A DNA stretch of 61,227 nt from contig CACIKF010000008.1 in NCBI GenBank assembly GCA_902587165.1, positions 1 through 61,227 on the forward strand. The letters run 5' to 3'. The stretch is from Puniceicoccaceae bacterium (lineage in GTDB: Bacteria; Verrucomicrobiota; Verrucomicrobiia; Opitutales; Coraliomargaritaceae). Shown here one piece after another: positions 48,930 through 59,151 of this stretch. How positions within the stretch are numbered: the stretch's first letter is position 1; each line of letters opens with the position of its first letter. The translations under genes were made by a program, and so were the position numbers. The notes beneath the pieces were generated by a model that worked only from the letters and a program-made list of their open reading frames with translations, made no database searches and was not told the origin of the DNA.

Positions 48930-49859
48930 TTACTTTGACGAGTAGATCAGATCAGTAATTTGGATGGCTAGTTCCAAGGCGGACTTACCTAGTTCAGCAC
49001 CGACCTTTGGTTTGCCCGCGCTTTTTACGACTTGCACAAAAGAGTCTAGCTCTAGTTTGAGCGGTTCATCCTTTTCGATCGGAATTTCCTCGCGCACAAG
49101 CTCCTTGTCTACTTTGCGTAGATAGTGTCCGCTTTGCTCTTGAAAATCGAGTGATAAGTAATTTTGCGGTTGGAAAATGCGAATCTCACGAACTTTTTTC
49201 GTGCTCACGCGACTAGTGTTGATGTTGGCCACGCAGCCATTTTCAAAAGTAATGCGCGCATTCGCGATGTCTTCCGAATTTGAAAGCACATTGACTCCGA
49301 CTGCATCCACCTGTTTCACGGGCGAGCGTACAAGAGCTAAGATCACTCCAATATCGTGAATCATGAGATCGAGCACCACCCCAACTTCCGTGCCACGCGG
49401 GTTAAAAGGTGCGAGTCTGTCAGCCGTGATAAATTGTGGATTAGTGACTGCATCTTCCAAAAATCCCATCACAGGATTGTAATGCTCAATGTGCCCGACT
49501 TGGACAATGCAGCCCTTGGCCTTTGCCGCCGCCAAAATTTCTTCGGCCTCAAGAAGGCTCGTGCAAAGTGGCTTCTCAATCAGCAAATGACAACCGCCAA
49601 GCAGCAGTGGCAGAGCGACTTCGCAGTGCTTATCAGTCGGTACTACCACGCTGACCGCGTCACAGGCCGCTGCGAGTGCTTCTGCAGAGTCAAAACGCTG
49701 ACAAGCAAACTTTTCGCAGATCTCAGAGGCACGCCCATCATCAGCCTCCACGATACCAACCAATTCACATCCGTCCAGGGAAGCATAGATACGGGCATGG
49801 TGCTGCCCCAAATAGCCAGTGCCGATCACACCGCAGCGGATTTTAGATTGTTCAGACAT
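48930..49859 (-). CDS. Gfo/Idh/MocA-family oxidoreductase
   Basis: A 309-residue NAD(P)-dependent sugar dehydrogenase-like protein. The Rossmann fold opens with CGVIGTGYLGQHHARIYAS, and the family motif EKPLCTS follows (GCHLLIEKPL). In several phyla a gene of this type precedes lpxB and may act on UDP-GlcNAc derivatives feeding lipid A; that role is inferred from operon position. The ATG at 49859 (MSEQSKIRCG) is preferred to an in-frame start at 49886. It is two bases from lpxB. Confidence 0.88.
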   Translation of the reverse strand: MSEQSKIRCGVIGTGYLGQHHARIYASLDGCELVGIVEADDGRASEICEKFACQRFDSAEALAAACDAVSVVVPTDKHCEVALPLLLGGCHLLIEKPLCTSLLEAEEILAAAKAKGCIVQVGHIEHYNPVMGFLEDAVTNPQFITADRLAPFNPRGTEVGVVLDLMIHDIGVILALVRSPVKQVDAVGVNVLSNSEDIANARITFENGCVANINTSRVSTKKVREIRIFQPQNYLSLDFQEQSGHYLRKVDKELVREEIPIEKDEPLKLELDSFVQVVKSAGKPKVGAELGKSALELAIQITDLIYSSK

Positions 49860-49964
49860 AGCATCAGCAAAGATAGGCCAACTCAAACTGACAAGGCGCG
49901 AATCATTGCATTATTTAAATACCACAGTTGACCTAGACAGTTTTTTAAACAAGTGTTTGAAAAA

Positions 49965-50621
49965 ATGAAAACTTCTCGTAAAGGCAAGTGTTCGGTTTCG
50001 GACAAGACTCGGCAAAAAATACTGAGTGCAACAGGTAAGGTTTTTGCGCAAGGTGGCTACCGCGCTATGACCTTACGCCTTGTCACGCATGAGGCTAAAG
50101 TCAACTTGGCGTCTGTTAACTATCACTTCGGCTCTAAATTGAATCTTATGCGTGCGCTTTTGCGTGACCGCTTCGAGCCGATTAATCAGCAACGCCACCG
50201 GCTACTCGACCAGCAAATCGAAGCCCATGCACCCGACCCTGTTCCTCTCCCTGTGATCTACGATACGCTCTTTCGCCCACTATTTACTGGCATTGGTTCC
50301 ACTACCAACAAAGACAACAACCTCATACAAATTATCGGCCGTGCCCTAACTGAGCCCGCCGAGTTCATGCGTGGCTTACATAAAGAGTTTTTTGCAGATA
50401 TCTCCAAGCGCTTTATGAGCGAAATCCAGCGTAGCTGCCCCGAACTTTCCCCCGAGCAGATACAATACCGCTTCTTCCTATCTGTCAGCACGATGATCGG
50501 CACTGTGATCGAGCAAGTTCGCCTCGAAACGATCTCTGATGGTAAGTTAGACGGCAAGAATCTCGATATTATACTCAACGAACTAACCACCTTTGTTGTG
50601 GCCGGCTTTCAGCAGAGATGA
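49965..50621 (+). CDS. TetR-family repressor of the RND efflux operon
   Basis: A 218-residue TetR regulator. KTRQKILSATGKVFAQGGYRAMTLRLVTHEA and NYHFGSKLNLMRALL form the N-terminal helix-turn-helix; the C-terminal ligand domain resembles the YbiH/CerR type. The ATG at 49965 is preferred over a GTG at 49953. Its stop overlaps the outer-membrane-factor gene start (ATGATG) so the four genes form one operon. TetR repressors of efflux operons normally bind near their own promoter and are released by the pump's substrate. Confidence 0.9.
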   Translation: MKTSRKGKCSVSDKTRQKILSATGKVFAQGGYRAMTLRLVTHEAKVNLASVNYHFGSKLNLMRALLRDRFEPINQQRHRLLDQQIEAHAPDPVPLPVIYDTLFRPLFTGIGSTTNKDNNLIQIIGRALTEPAEFMRGLHKEFFADISKRFMSEIQRSCPELSPEQIQYRFFLSVSTMIGTVIEQVRLETISDGKLDGKNLDIILNELTTFVVAGFQQR

Positions 50622-52111
50622 TGTTCAATCTACAGATACCCACAGATAATAAAAGAGAGGCCCACTCAGGTGTGACTGCCTTAAAATGTGCAAGTCTCGC
50701 TGCCACGGCACTACTACTGACCGCTTGCGCCACCTCGCCCGACCGCAGCGAATCACCTGCCATCGATCTTCCCACGGCTTGGACCAGCCATAGTTTCAAC
50801 ACTGCACCCACCGCTTGGCTAGCAGACTTCGACTCGCCGCAACTCGAAGCGCTCGTGCTCGAAGCGCTCGCAAGAAGCCCAAGCCTCAAAGCTACCGCAG
50901 CGCGCTTTGCCCAATCCCTTGCTGAAGCACGTATATCGGGTGCCAAACTCAAACCTAGCGCGGGACTCGGGCTCAACGGTGCACGCCAAAAGATCAACAC
51001 ATTTGGTCCAAGCTCCACCGGTGGCGTCATTTTCGAAAACTACGACCTCGCGCTCGACCTCAGTTGGGAAGTCGACCTCTGGGGACGCCTGCGCGACCAA
51101 ACATCTGCCGCAGTGGCCCGAGCTGAAGGCTACCAAGCCGACCTCGAAGCTGCTCGTCTCTCGCTTGCCGCTCAGATAACAAAAGGCTGGCTCAACCTGA
51201 TCGAAGCAAAGCAACAACTCGCTCTATCAGAGCACACAGCAGAGGCCTACCGCGACAATCAACGCGCGCTCGAATCTCGCTTCAAACTTGGCCTTGCCGA
51301 AGGCTTTGACCTACGCCGTATCCTAAGCCAAGCCGCCTCCGCCGAAGCCGATACCTTTGCCCGCCAGCGCGCACTCGATCAAGCCGCCCGCCAGCTGGAA
51401 GTCGTCCTTGGGCGCTACCCTGCAGGAGCGCTTGATGCTGTCATTACTTTTCCCAGTCTCCCACCGACGATCCCCGCTGGTCTACCAGCCAACCTTATCC
51501 AACGTCGTCCTGATCTGGTCTCAGCCGAGCGCCAGCTCGCTGCGACCGATCGAGAGCTAAGAGCCTCCCAAAAAGACCTCCTACCAAAGATCAGTTTGAC
51601 CGCATCGGGCGGGACCTCTTCGCAAGAGTTCGAAAACCTCCTCGATGGTGACTTCGGTGTCTGGACACTCGCGGGAAATCTCACGCAACCGATCTTCCAA
51701 GGCGGGCGTATCCTCGCTAATATCAATCGCAATACTGCACTACGCGAGCAAGCGGCTGCTAATTACTACGACAGCGCACTGCGCGCCTTCCTTGAAGTCG
51801 AAACTACCTTAGCAGCAGAGCAATTCATTCGTCGCGAACAAGCCAAGCTAGCCATCGCCGCCGAAGAGGCCACCGCTACCGAAGCTCTCGCTTGGGATCG
51901 CTACCGCAGCGGCACTGGCGATTTCCTCAGTGCCCTCGACGCCAAGCGCACGGCCGATGCTGCCCGCAGCCGCCTTCTCAGCGTGTCCAACATCTTCTTA
52001 CAAAACCGCGTCGATCTATATCTCGCGCTCGGTGGCGCTTTTGAAAGTAACAGCCTAATGCAAGCGCCGTCTGAAACGGCGAAGAACCTCTCCAACACAA
52101 ACGGTGGCTAA
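50618..52111 (+). CDS. RND outer-membrane factor, NodT/OprM lipoprotein
   Basis: A 497-residue TolC-like outer-membrane channel. A basic N-terminus and hydrophobic signal end in LLTAC, a lipobox with Cys37, so it is lipidated. Two related OEP halves follow (e.g. SPSLKATAARFAQSLAEA, and in the second half RRPDLVSAERQLAATDRELRA), typical of the NodT/OprM group. It forms the outer-membrane exit of the pump encoded by the two downstream genes. The start codon overlaps the tetR stop. Confidence 0.93.
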   Translation: MMFNLQIPTDNKREAHSGVTALKCASLAATALLLTACATSPDRSESPAIDLPTAWTSHSFNTAPTAWLADFDSPQLEALVLEALARSPSLKATAARFAQSLAEARISGAKLKPSAGLGLNGARQKINTFGPSSTGGVIFENYDLALDLSWEVDLWGRLRDQTSAAVARAEGYQADLEAARLSLAAQITKGWLNLIEAKQQLALSEHTAEAYRDNQRALESRFKLGLAEGFDLRRILSQAASAEADTFARQRALDQAARQLEVVLGRYPAGALDAVITFPSLPPTIPAGLPANLIQRRPDLVSAERQLAATDRELRASQKDLLPKISLTASGGTSSQEFENLLDGDFGVWTLAGNLTQPIFQGGRILANINRNTALREQAAANYYDSALRAFLEVETTLAAEQFIRREQAKLAIAAEEATATEALAWDRYRSGTGDFLSALDAKRTADAARSRLLSVSNIFLQNRVDLYLALGGAFESNSLMQAPSETAKNLSNTNGG

Positions 52112-52147
52112 AGCACCTCATAAGCATAGAATCTACATAATTTTACC

Positions 52148-53266
52148 ATGAAGCTCATTCTCCCAATAACCATCCTGCTCATCGCTGGTAGTATCACCGC
52201 AATGCTCGTCATTTTCAAGCCCAACGCCGCTGAGCTTACACCAGAGCGCCCCATCACCAGCGTCGAAGTCATCGCCGTACAGCCGCAATCCATCCAACTC
52301 ACAGTTAGCAGCCAAGGTACACTTTTACCTACAATAGAAACCGACCTGGTCGCGGAAGTTAGTGGCCGTGTGATCAAAGTGAGTGACTCTTTCCGAATCG
52401 GTAATCACTTCCGCAAAGGCGATCGCTTAATTAAAATTGATCCCGCTGACTATGAAGCCGCCGCTGCCAATGCAAGCGCCGACCTAGCCGATGCGAAGCT
52501 TGCCCTGGCGCAAGAACTAGCACAATCCGAACAAGCCGCCGCCGACTGGCAGGCGCTCGGAGACGGGAAAGCGAGCGACCTCACACTACGCAAACCACAA
52601 CTCGCCCAAGCAAAAGCCCGAATCGCAAGCGCTGAAGCCAGACTCAAGCGTGCCCTACGCGACCTTGCTCGGACTGAAATTGTAGCGCCCTACGACGGCA
52701 TTGTATTAAGCAAGCAAGTCGATCTCGGCCAGTTCGTCATCGCCAATCCTGCTAACCCACTCGGCCGAATCTACGCGACTGGAAGCGCTGAAATACGCCT
52801 ACCTATTACCGAAAAAGAAGCTGCCCTCCTTGACCAGCAGACCAAGCGCCAGCGCTTCGTCAAACTCACGCGAAATACTGGCGAGGACACTCGCATGGCC
52901 CCACTCGTTCGTATCGAAGATAACGTCGACCCTAGCAGCCGACTGCTCTACGCTGTCGCTAGAATCCAAGACCCATTTTCTACCAGGCCCGATCAATCCG
53001 CCCTAAGACGCGGCACCTTTTTACAAGCCGAAATCGAAGGCCGTAATCTCAGCGATGCCTACGCCTTACCAAGATACGCCTTACGCGGCTCTAATAGCGT
53101 CTACATCGTCAACAAGTCAGGTATGCTCGAAACCCGTATAGTCGAGATCATCAAAAGCGACGCCAAGGAAGTCATCATCACCGCCGGTCTCGAGCCTGGT
53201 GAGCGAGTCGCCACAAGTCCTATTGCCTACTACATAGAAAATATGGCCGTCGATGTTATCAAGTAA
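52148..53266 (+). CDS. RND periplasmic adaptor (HlyD/MFP family)
   Basis: A 372-residue periplasmic bridge. One N-terminal hydrophobic segment (about 3-20) is followed by the biotinyl-lipoyl-like barrel VAEVSGRVIKV and its partner in EIVAPYDGIVLSKQVDLGQFV, split by a coiled-coil hairpin rich in Ala and Lys (ASADLADAKLALAQE). The C-terminal beta-barrel contains LPRYALRGSNSVYIVNKSG. It is an adaptor of the MexA/AcrA type but keeps a membrane helix instead of a lipobox. It sits between the OMF and pump genes. Confidence 0.93.
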   Translation: MKLILPITILLIAGSITAMLVIFKPNAAELTPERPITSVEVIAVQPQSIQLTVSSQGTLLPTIETDLVAEVSGRVIKVSDSFRIGNHFRKGDRLIKIDPADYEAAAANASADLADAKLALAQELAQSEQAAADWQALGDGKASDLTLRKPQLAQAKARIASAEARLKRALRDLARTEIVAPYDGIVLSKQVDLGQFVIANPANPLGRIYATGSAEIRLPITEKEAALLDQQTKRQRFVKLTRNTGEDTRMAPLVRIEDNVDPSSRLLYAVARIQDPFSTRPDQSALRRGTFLQAEIEGRNLSDAYALPRYALRGSNSVYIVNKSGMLETRIVEIIKSDAKEVIITAGLEPGERVATSPIAYYIENMAVDVIK

Positions 53267-53298
53267 ACGCTCTGTTTCATAATTTCTAATTCCCCCAT

Positions 53299-56200
53299 AT
53301 GATCCGTTGGTTCACACAAAATGGCGTCGCCGCCAACCTTCTCGCAGGCATTACCATAATCACGGGTATTTTTGCGGCCATGAATATCAAGCTTGAGCTC
53401 TTCCCCGAGCTAGATCTCGACATCGTTAGTATCACAGTTCCTTACCCCGGCGCTGCCCCCGAAGAAGTCGAAAGCGGCATCGTCGAACTGATAGAAGACC
53501 GCATCCAAGATGTGGATGGCATCAAGAAAATGACTGCCACCGCGGGCGAAGGAATTGGCACCCTGCTCGTCGAAGTGGAGCGCGGCTACGATGCGACCGA
53601 AATATCTGATAAAATAAAAGTGCGCGTCGACACTATCGATAATCTTCCCGAGGAGGCCGAAGAACCTACGGTTGAAGAGTTACTCATCCGCAATGAAGTC
53701 ATATCCCTCGCAATCTATGGCAATGCGGATGTAAAGACGCTCAAAGAGATTGCCGAATTCATTCGCGACGAACTAAACGTCCGCGAGAGCATCACCCAAG
53801 TCGATATCAAAGGAGTAGCTGAATTTGAGATATCGATTAACGTATCGGAAATATCGCTACGGGAGTATGGCCTCACTTTCGACGATATCGTACAAGCTAT
53901 CCGTAGTAGCTCAGTCGACATTCCTGGCGGCTCGATTAAATCACAGGGAGGCGAGATTCTTCTTCGCACTACAGGTAAGGCCTACACTGGTTCAGGCTTT
54001 GAAGACATTCCCGTAATTACCCGCCAAGACGGTACCGTTGTTCGCGTGAGAGATCTCGCCACGGTAGAGGATGGTTTTGTCGATGATCACTTAATCACCG
54101 AGTTTAACGGTCAACGCGCCGTGCTCCTACGCATTTACGCAGTAGGCGATGAGAGTGCACTCGACGTTTCAAGCCGAGTGCAGGCGTTTGCAAAAACAAT
54201 TAACAATGACCTGCCCGAAGGTATACAAGTTGAAGTCTTCCGCGACTTCACCTACTACCTTAAAGGCCGCCTCCAGATGCTGATCGAGAATGGTCTCTAC
54301 GGTCTTCTTCTAGTTCTACTCATCCTTACGCTTTTTCTGCGCCCCTCGCTTGCCTTCTTCGTCATGCTGGGAATACCAATTTCGTTCCTCGGCTCGATGC
54401 TTTTTCTCCCTGCGCTGGACATCAGTATCAACCTCGCCTCGCTCTTTGGCTTTATACTCGTTTTGGGCATCGTCGTGGACGATGCAATTATCGTCGGCGA
54501 GAGCGTCTTCACCCAATTTCAAAAGCACGGCGGCGCAGGCGTCGAGGCCTCTGTTGCAGGTACTAAAAAGGTTTCCATTCCCGTCACCTTTGCCGTGCTG
54601 ACCACCATCGTGGCCTTCCTGCCGATTCTGACCATTCCCGGTTTCCTGGGTAAGTTCTTTTATCCGATCCCCGTCGTCGTCATCGCAACTCTAATTTGGT
54701 CACTCATTCAGTCAAAGCTAGTCCTGCCCTATCACCTCACTCTATGTAAAGTTGGTGGCAACAAACGCGAAAAGATCAACTGGCTACAAAGCCAACAACG
54801 CAAGATTGCTGACAGCCTAGAAGGCTTTATCGAAAACCGTTACCGTCCTTTCTTGAAGCTAGCCATAAATTTTCGCTACGCTACCGCCACCTCTTTCATA
54901 GCCATTCTCATGATCATGTTCGGCCTATTGGGTGGCAAGCATCTACCCTTCGTCTTTTTCCCGCCCGTTCCCTCCGACTACATAGTCGCTAAGCTCGTCA
55001 TGCCTGAAGGTACTTCCGTCGCATTGACCACTCGCGCCATCGAGCAGATGCAATCTGGCCTCGACCAACTGATCGAAGAAATCAAAAAAGAAGGACACGG
55101 CGAACCCTTTGAGAACGCCGTTGTGACAATAGGTGGGCAACCCTTCGAAGGCAGCGGCGGTCCCATGGGCGACATGGGGAATTCAACCAGTTCGAACATC
55201 GCCGAGATCGCCGTCGAACTGATCAAGCGCGAAGACCTCGCTGGAAGCGGCGACATCGAGTCCCTCTCCGCCCCAAATCTTGCCAACCGCTGGCGCGAGC
55301 TGATAGGACCAGTTGCTGGAGTCAAAGAACTCTCCTTCAACGCCAACGCTGCAGGTGGTGCTGGTATGCCTATTGATATTCAACTTACGGGTCGAGACTT
55401 TGCCACTCTCCAAATCGCTTCGGCAGCTATTAAAGCCAAACTCGCCAGCTACGAAGGCCTCTTTGACATCAAAGACAACTATAGCAGTGGCAAGCGAGAG
55501 ATTCAACTCGACATCCATCCCACGGCCCAGCCACTCGGTCTTCGCCAAGCCGACCTCGGTCGCCAAGTGCGCGCCGCGTTTTACGGCGTCGAGGCCCAAC
55601 GTATCCAGCGCGGACGTGATGATATTAAAGTCATGGTGCGATACCCACTCGACGAACGCCAGTCCGTTGAAAATTTGGAAGACCTTCGTATCCGCACACC
55701 TGACGGCCGCGAAGTACCCTTCGATCAAGTAGCCGATTTAGAGATCACCGAAGGCTTCTCCTCCATCACCCGCGTCGATCGCCGACGCGTGATTAATATT
55801 ACCGCCGACGCCGACAAGGGCGTGGCCGACCTCGGTTTAATCAAAGCCAGCCTCAAAGATAAAAAGGGAGTCGCTGGCTTCCTGACCACTATTACAGACG
55901 ATTACCCTGGTATCACTTGGTCATTTCAGGGAGAAGCTCGCGAGCAAGCCGACATCTTCGCCAGTCTAGGTCAAATGACGCTCATCGCCATATTCCTGAT
56001 TTACGCGCTCTTAGCGGTCCCGCTCAAATCATACGTGCAGCCCGTCATCGTTATGATTGTCATTCCATTCGGTCTGATCGGCGCAATCGGCGGCCACATT
56101 CTTATGGGGCAACCCATGAGTATCCTATCTGTTTTAGGCTTTGTTGCGCTTGCTGGCGTGGTGGTCAACGACAGCCTTGTGTTAGTCGACTTCATCAATC

Positions 56201-56463
56201 ACGAACGCAAAGAAGGCAAACCACTGCGCCTTGCAATTGAAGACGCAGGAGCACAGCGATTTCGCCCAATCATCCTGACGTCATTGACGACTTTCGCAGG
56301 ACTCCTTCCCGTCCTCTTCGAGACCAGCCTGCAAGCCCAGTTTCTCATCCCTATGGCAATCTCCTTGAGCTTTGGCGTCCTCTTCGCCACCTTTATTACC
56401 CTCCTCCTAGTACCTGCCTTCTACTCGATTTTGGAGGACATTCGAGAGCGCTTTATTGGCTGA
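53299..56463 (+). CDS. RND efflux pump inner-membrane transporter
   Basis: A 1054-residue twelve-helix proton-driven transporter. The start MIRWFTQNGVAANLLAG, the first periplasmic loop with PGAAPEEVESGIVE, and the transmembrane-4 motif FILVLGIVVDDAIIVGESVF (with the proton-relay Asp pair) are typical of the AcrB/hydrophobe-amphiphile group. A second related half follows. With the OMF and adaptor it would export drugs, detergents or lipids; the substrate is unknown. The gene ends at 56463 with no clear intrinsic terminator after it. Confidence 0.95.
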   Translation: MIRWFTQNGVAANLLAGITIITGIFAAMNIKLELFPELDLDIVSITVPYPGAAPEEVESGIVELIEDRIQDVDGIKKMTATAGEGIGTLLVEVERGYDATEISDKIKVRVDTIDNLPEEAEEPTVEELLIRNEVISLAIYGNADVKTLKEIAEFIRDELNVRESITQVDIKGVAEFEISINVSEISLREYGLTFDDIVQAIRSSSVDIPGGSIKSQGGEILLRTTGKAYTGSGFEDIPVITRQDGTVVRVRDLATVEDGFVDDHLITEFNGQRAVLLRIYAVGDESALDVSSRVQAFAKTINNDLPEGIQVEVFRDFTYYLKGRLQMLIENGLYGLLLVLLILTLFLRPSLAFFVMLGIPISFLGSMLFLPALDISINLASLFGFILVLGIVVDDAIIVGESVFTQFQKHGGAGVEASVAGTKKVSIPVTFAVLTTIVAFLPILTIPGFLGKFFYPIPVVVIATLIWSLIQSKLVLPYHLTLCKVGGNKREKINWLQSQQRKIADSLEGFIENRYRPFLKLAINFRYATATSFIAILMIMFGLLGGKHLPFVFFPPVPSDYIVAKLVMPEGTSVALTTRAIEQMQSGLDQLIEEIKKEGHGEPFENAVVTIGGQPFEGSGGPMGDMGNSTSSNIAEIAVELIKREDLAGSGDIESLSAPNLANRWRELIGPVAGVKELSFNANAAGGAGMPIDIQLTGRDFATLQIASAAIKAKLASYEGLFDIKDNYSSGKREIQLDIHPTAQPLGLRQADLGRQVRAAFYGVEAQRIQRGRDDIKVMVRYPLDERQSVENLEDLRIRTPDGREVPFDQVADLEITEGFSSITRVDRRRVINITADADKGVADLGLIKASLKDKKGVAGFLTTITDDYPGITWSFQGEAREQADIFASLGQMTLIAIFLIYALLAVPLKSYVQPVIVMIVIPFGLIGAIGGHILMGQPMSILSVLGFVALAGVVVNDSLVLVDFINHERKEGKPLRLAIEDAGAQRFRPIILTSLTTFAGLLPVLFETSLQAQFLIPMAISLSFGVLFATFITLLLVPAFYSILEDIRERFIG

Positions 56464-56575
56464 ACATCGTCTGACCAAAAAAAGCAGCGGACGCAGGCAT
56501 CCACCTTACTTTATTTAATGAGCCTTAATCTAAGAGGACCTTGACCAAAACAATATATACAGTTAACCGCAGCCC

Positions 56576-57721
56576 TTGATACAATTTTTAACAGAATTTA
56601 CCCTAAATACCTGGAATATGGCGGCCAAGATGGCGCCTTATCTTTTGTTTGGGTTTGCAGTGGCAGGACTGCTGCATGTTTCGATGCGTAAAGAGTTTGT
56701 GCATCGCTGGCTGGGTAAGCCGGGACTGAGGTCTGTATTCAAGGCAAGCATATTGGGGGTGCCAATGCCACTGTGCTCCTGTTCGGTCATTCCGGTAGCA
56801 GTCTCGCTGCGAAAAAGTGGCGCTTCGAAGGGGGCGACGGCTTCTTTCCTCAGCTCTACACCGCAGACAGGGGTGGATAGTATTTTTGTAACACATGCAC
56901 TACTTGGTGGACTTTTTACAGCGGTGCGTGTGCTGGTCGCCTTTACATGTGGGGTCGTAATGGGCTACCTAATTGAGCTGTTTTGTAAGGCCAATACTCC
57001 TGTAGTTCCAGAGGCTTTATCTTCTGATATGAGCCAATCGAATTGTCCCGACCCGATCAACTCGTTGACTGCGCTCAATGCAATAGATTCGAGAGTTCCA
57101 CCTTCTCCAATAATTAGTGAGCTTAATTCGATGGACTGTTGCGCGAGTCAACCGGCACCGAAGCGCGGTCCAATCGAAGCGCTCGGCTATGGCTTCGTAA
57201 CCCTGCCTGCGAATTTAGCGACTGCATTAGTCATTGGTCTACTCCTTGCTGGGCTAATCACAACATTGCTTCCGATTGATTTACTGAGCGGCTCTCTGAG
57301 TTCGGGACCGCTCGCCTTCCTACTAGCGACGGCGATCAGCCTTCCCCTCTACGTCTGTGCGACGGCTTCAATCCCAATGGCCTACGCGCTCCTTGCGGCA
57401 GGCCTTTCACCGGGGGCGGCGCTCGTTTTTCTCATCGCAGGGCCAGCGACAAACACGACGACAATTGCTGTCGTTTGGAAAATGCTTGGGCGCAGAGCGA
57501 CTGCAATCTATCTGGTAAGCCTGCTATTGATTTCATGGTTAGCGGGATGGCTATTCAATACAGCCTTGAGCGTTGAAGCCAACGAGGGCATCGCGCAACA
57601 TCACGAAGAGCTCCACTCTAGCCTCTGGCAAGATGCCAGCGGCCTAATCATGATTGGGCTGTTGATTTTCTCAGCTTGGAAAAGCCGAGCAGTTCAGGCG
57701 AATCCTTGTTGTGCGGGTTGA
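56576..57721 (+). CDS. DUF318/SO_0444-type metal-efflux-like permease
   Basis: A 381-residue polytopic permease. APYLLFGFAVAGLLH and the family motif PLCSCSVIPVA are typical of the ArsP/DUF318 (SO_0444) group, in which some members export copper, zinc or arsenic compounds. STPQTGVDSIF and GPATNTTTIAVV are further signatures. A cytoplasmic loop carries a Cys-Cys pair (MDCCASQ) and the C-terminus ends in NPCCAG, a possible metal-binding tail. The TTG at 56576 is preferred over the ATG at 56618 because it keeps the family's N-terminal segment. It follows the RND operon by 112 bases. Confidence 0.85.
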   Translation: MIQFLTEFTLNTWNMAAKMAPYLLFGFAVAGLLHVSMRKEFVHRWLGKPGLRSVFKASILGVPMPLCSCSVIPVAVSLRKSGASKGATASFLSSTPQTGVDSIFVTHALLGGLFTAVRVLVAFTCGVVMGYLIELFCKANTPVVPEALSSDMSQSNCPDPINSLTALNAIDSRVPPSPIISELNSMDCCASQPAPKRGPIEALGYGFVTLPANLATALVIGLLLAGLITTLLPIDLLSGSLSSGPLAFLLATAISLPLYVCATASIPMAYALLAAGLSPGAALVFLIAGPATNTTTIAVVWKMLGRRATAIYLVSLLLISWLAGWLFNTALSVEANEGIAQHHEELHSSLWQDASGLIMIGLLIFSAWKSRAVQANPCCAG

Positions 57722-57747
57722 GATGCCGGGACTTTATTTACTAAGCA

Positions 57748-59151
57748 TTAAACTTTAATGCCCAGGGCCTTAGTCAAAATACCAAATATCTCGTAATTTT
57801 TAATCAAAGGAGGGATCGCCTCGGAACCAGGGCCGAAGGCGAATAGCTCGACGCATTCCGAAGTATGCTTATCCGAGGTCCAACCGACGGCGGTGAGTTC
57901 TTTGAGCTGTTTACCAAAAGCCTGATTCAAGGCGCCGCTGAGATATACGACTTGCGCATCAAGCGCGGCTTGAACGATCGCAGCTTGCGTATCTGTCGGG
58001 TCGATCCCGAGTGCCGTTTTAAGCAAAACTGGATCAAATTTACCAGTGGCTTCAAAGCCTTGTTGCAACCACTCAAAACTATGCCTGAGCTGGTTAATAC
58101 GATCCAAAGCGGGGCCACTATCGAGATAGGCAGATCCAGCGCCATCTAACTGACAACCTCCAGTGCCGTGGTCGGTGGTGACAACAAGCATGGTATCAGG
58201 ATGCGATTCGATGAACTCAAGTGCGATGGGAACACACGCATCAAATTCAAGAAACTCGTGAAGGATACAGCCAGCATCATTACCGTGCCCAGCATGATCG
58301 ACTCGACCACCTTCGACCTGAAGAACGAAGCCATCTTTCATGCCTTCAAGCTGATTAAGTGCCGCCCTGAACATATCAACGAGATTTGGTACATCTTTGT
58401 ATGCGCGGTCATTTTGACGGTCGATCGCATAAGGAATATGACTTTGCGAAAAAAGTCCTAGCAAGGATCTTCCTCTACGAACAGCGGACAGTTCCGTAGC
58501 GGTTTTAACGATTTGATAGCCCTTCGCTTCAAATTGTGGAATATAGTCGATCACGCTGCCGTCTTCTTGAGTTTGTAGGAAATGACGGGCGCCGCCTCCA
58601 AGTAGGACATCAATTTCGCGTTCTAAGTATTGCTGTGCAATAGCATCCTCCATTCCGCGTATCGGTACGCTGGTGGAAAAGCCTGCGGGCGTGGCGTGAG
58701 TGATACGACAGGAAGTGACTAGGCCAGTAGCTTTACCCGATTCTTTTGCGTAACTTAGAATAGGTTTGAGCGATTTACCAGAGGGGTCGACATTGATCGA
58801 GCCGTTGTTGACCCTCTGCCCAGAGCCCCAAGCACTGGCCGCAGCGGCTGAGTCAGTGACAGGGGAGTTAGCCGAAGCCGTATCTTGATAGGCGCGATGC
58901 AAACCTTCGTGCTCGAAGAGCTGCATCCAGTTCAGAGGCGTCGCCTTGTGGCGCAATTGCCAATGATGAGCGAGTCCGACGGTACCATTGCAGAGCCCAT
59001 CAACCATCAAATAAATAACGTTCTTAGCCTGACCAACTGGCTTGACTTCAGTATTAGCTACCGTGCTACAACCGGGAAGGATTGATGCCGCACCGGCAAG
59101 ACCAGAGAGTTTCAAAAACTGACGACGAGAAGAGGTTTCAACAGGATCCAT
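57748..59151 (-). CDS. Tat-exported alkaline phosphatase, PhoA superfamily
   Basis: A 467-residue phosphatase. It starts with SRRQFLKL (8-15), a twin-arginine signal, and ILPGC (24-28) is a possible lipobox, so it may be a Tat lipoprotein. Metal-binding IYLMVDG (Asp51) and the nucleophile region VTDSAAAASAWG (Ser101) are intact, and VVTTDHGTGG near the C-terminal half gives further zinc ligands. It would release phosphate from esters outside the inner membrane. It is divergent from ppk1, linking phosphate scavenging and storage. Confidence 0.9.
   Translation of the reverse strand: MDPVETSSRRQFLKLSGLAGAASILPGCSTVANTEVKPVGQAKNVIYLMVDGLCNGTVGLAHHWQLRHKATPLNWMQLFEHEGLHRAYQDTASANSPVTDSAAAASAWGSGQRVNNGSINVDPSGKSLKPILSYAKESGKATGLVTSCRITHATPAGFSTSVPIRGMEDAIAQQYLEREIDVLLGGGARHFLQTQEDGSVIDYIPQFEAKGYQIVKTATELSAVRRGRSLLGLFSQSHIPYAIDRQNDRAYKDVPNLVDMFRAALNQLEGMKDGFVLQVEGGRVDHAGHGNDAGCILHEFLEFDACVPIALEFIESHPDTMLVVTTDHGTGGCQLDGAGSAYLDSGPALDRINQLRHSFEWLQQGFEATGKFDPVLLKTALGIDPTDTQAAIVQAALDAQVVYLSGALNQAFGKQLKELTAVGWTSDKHTSECVELFAFGPGSEAIPPLIKNYEIFGILTKALGIKV

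Noticed and set aside
55183-55728. A 181-codon minus-strand frame opposite the RND pump
   Set aside because: Shadow frame inside a full-length RND gene.
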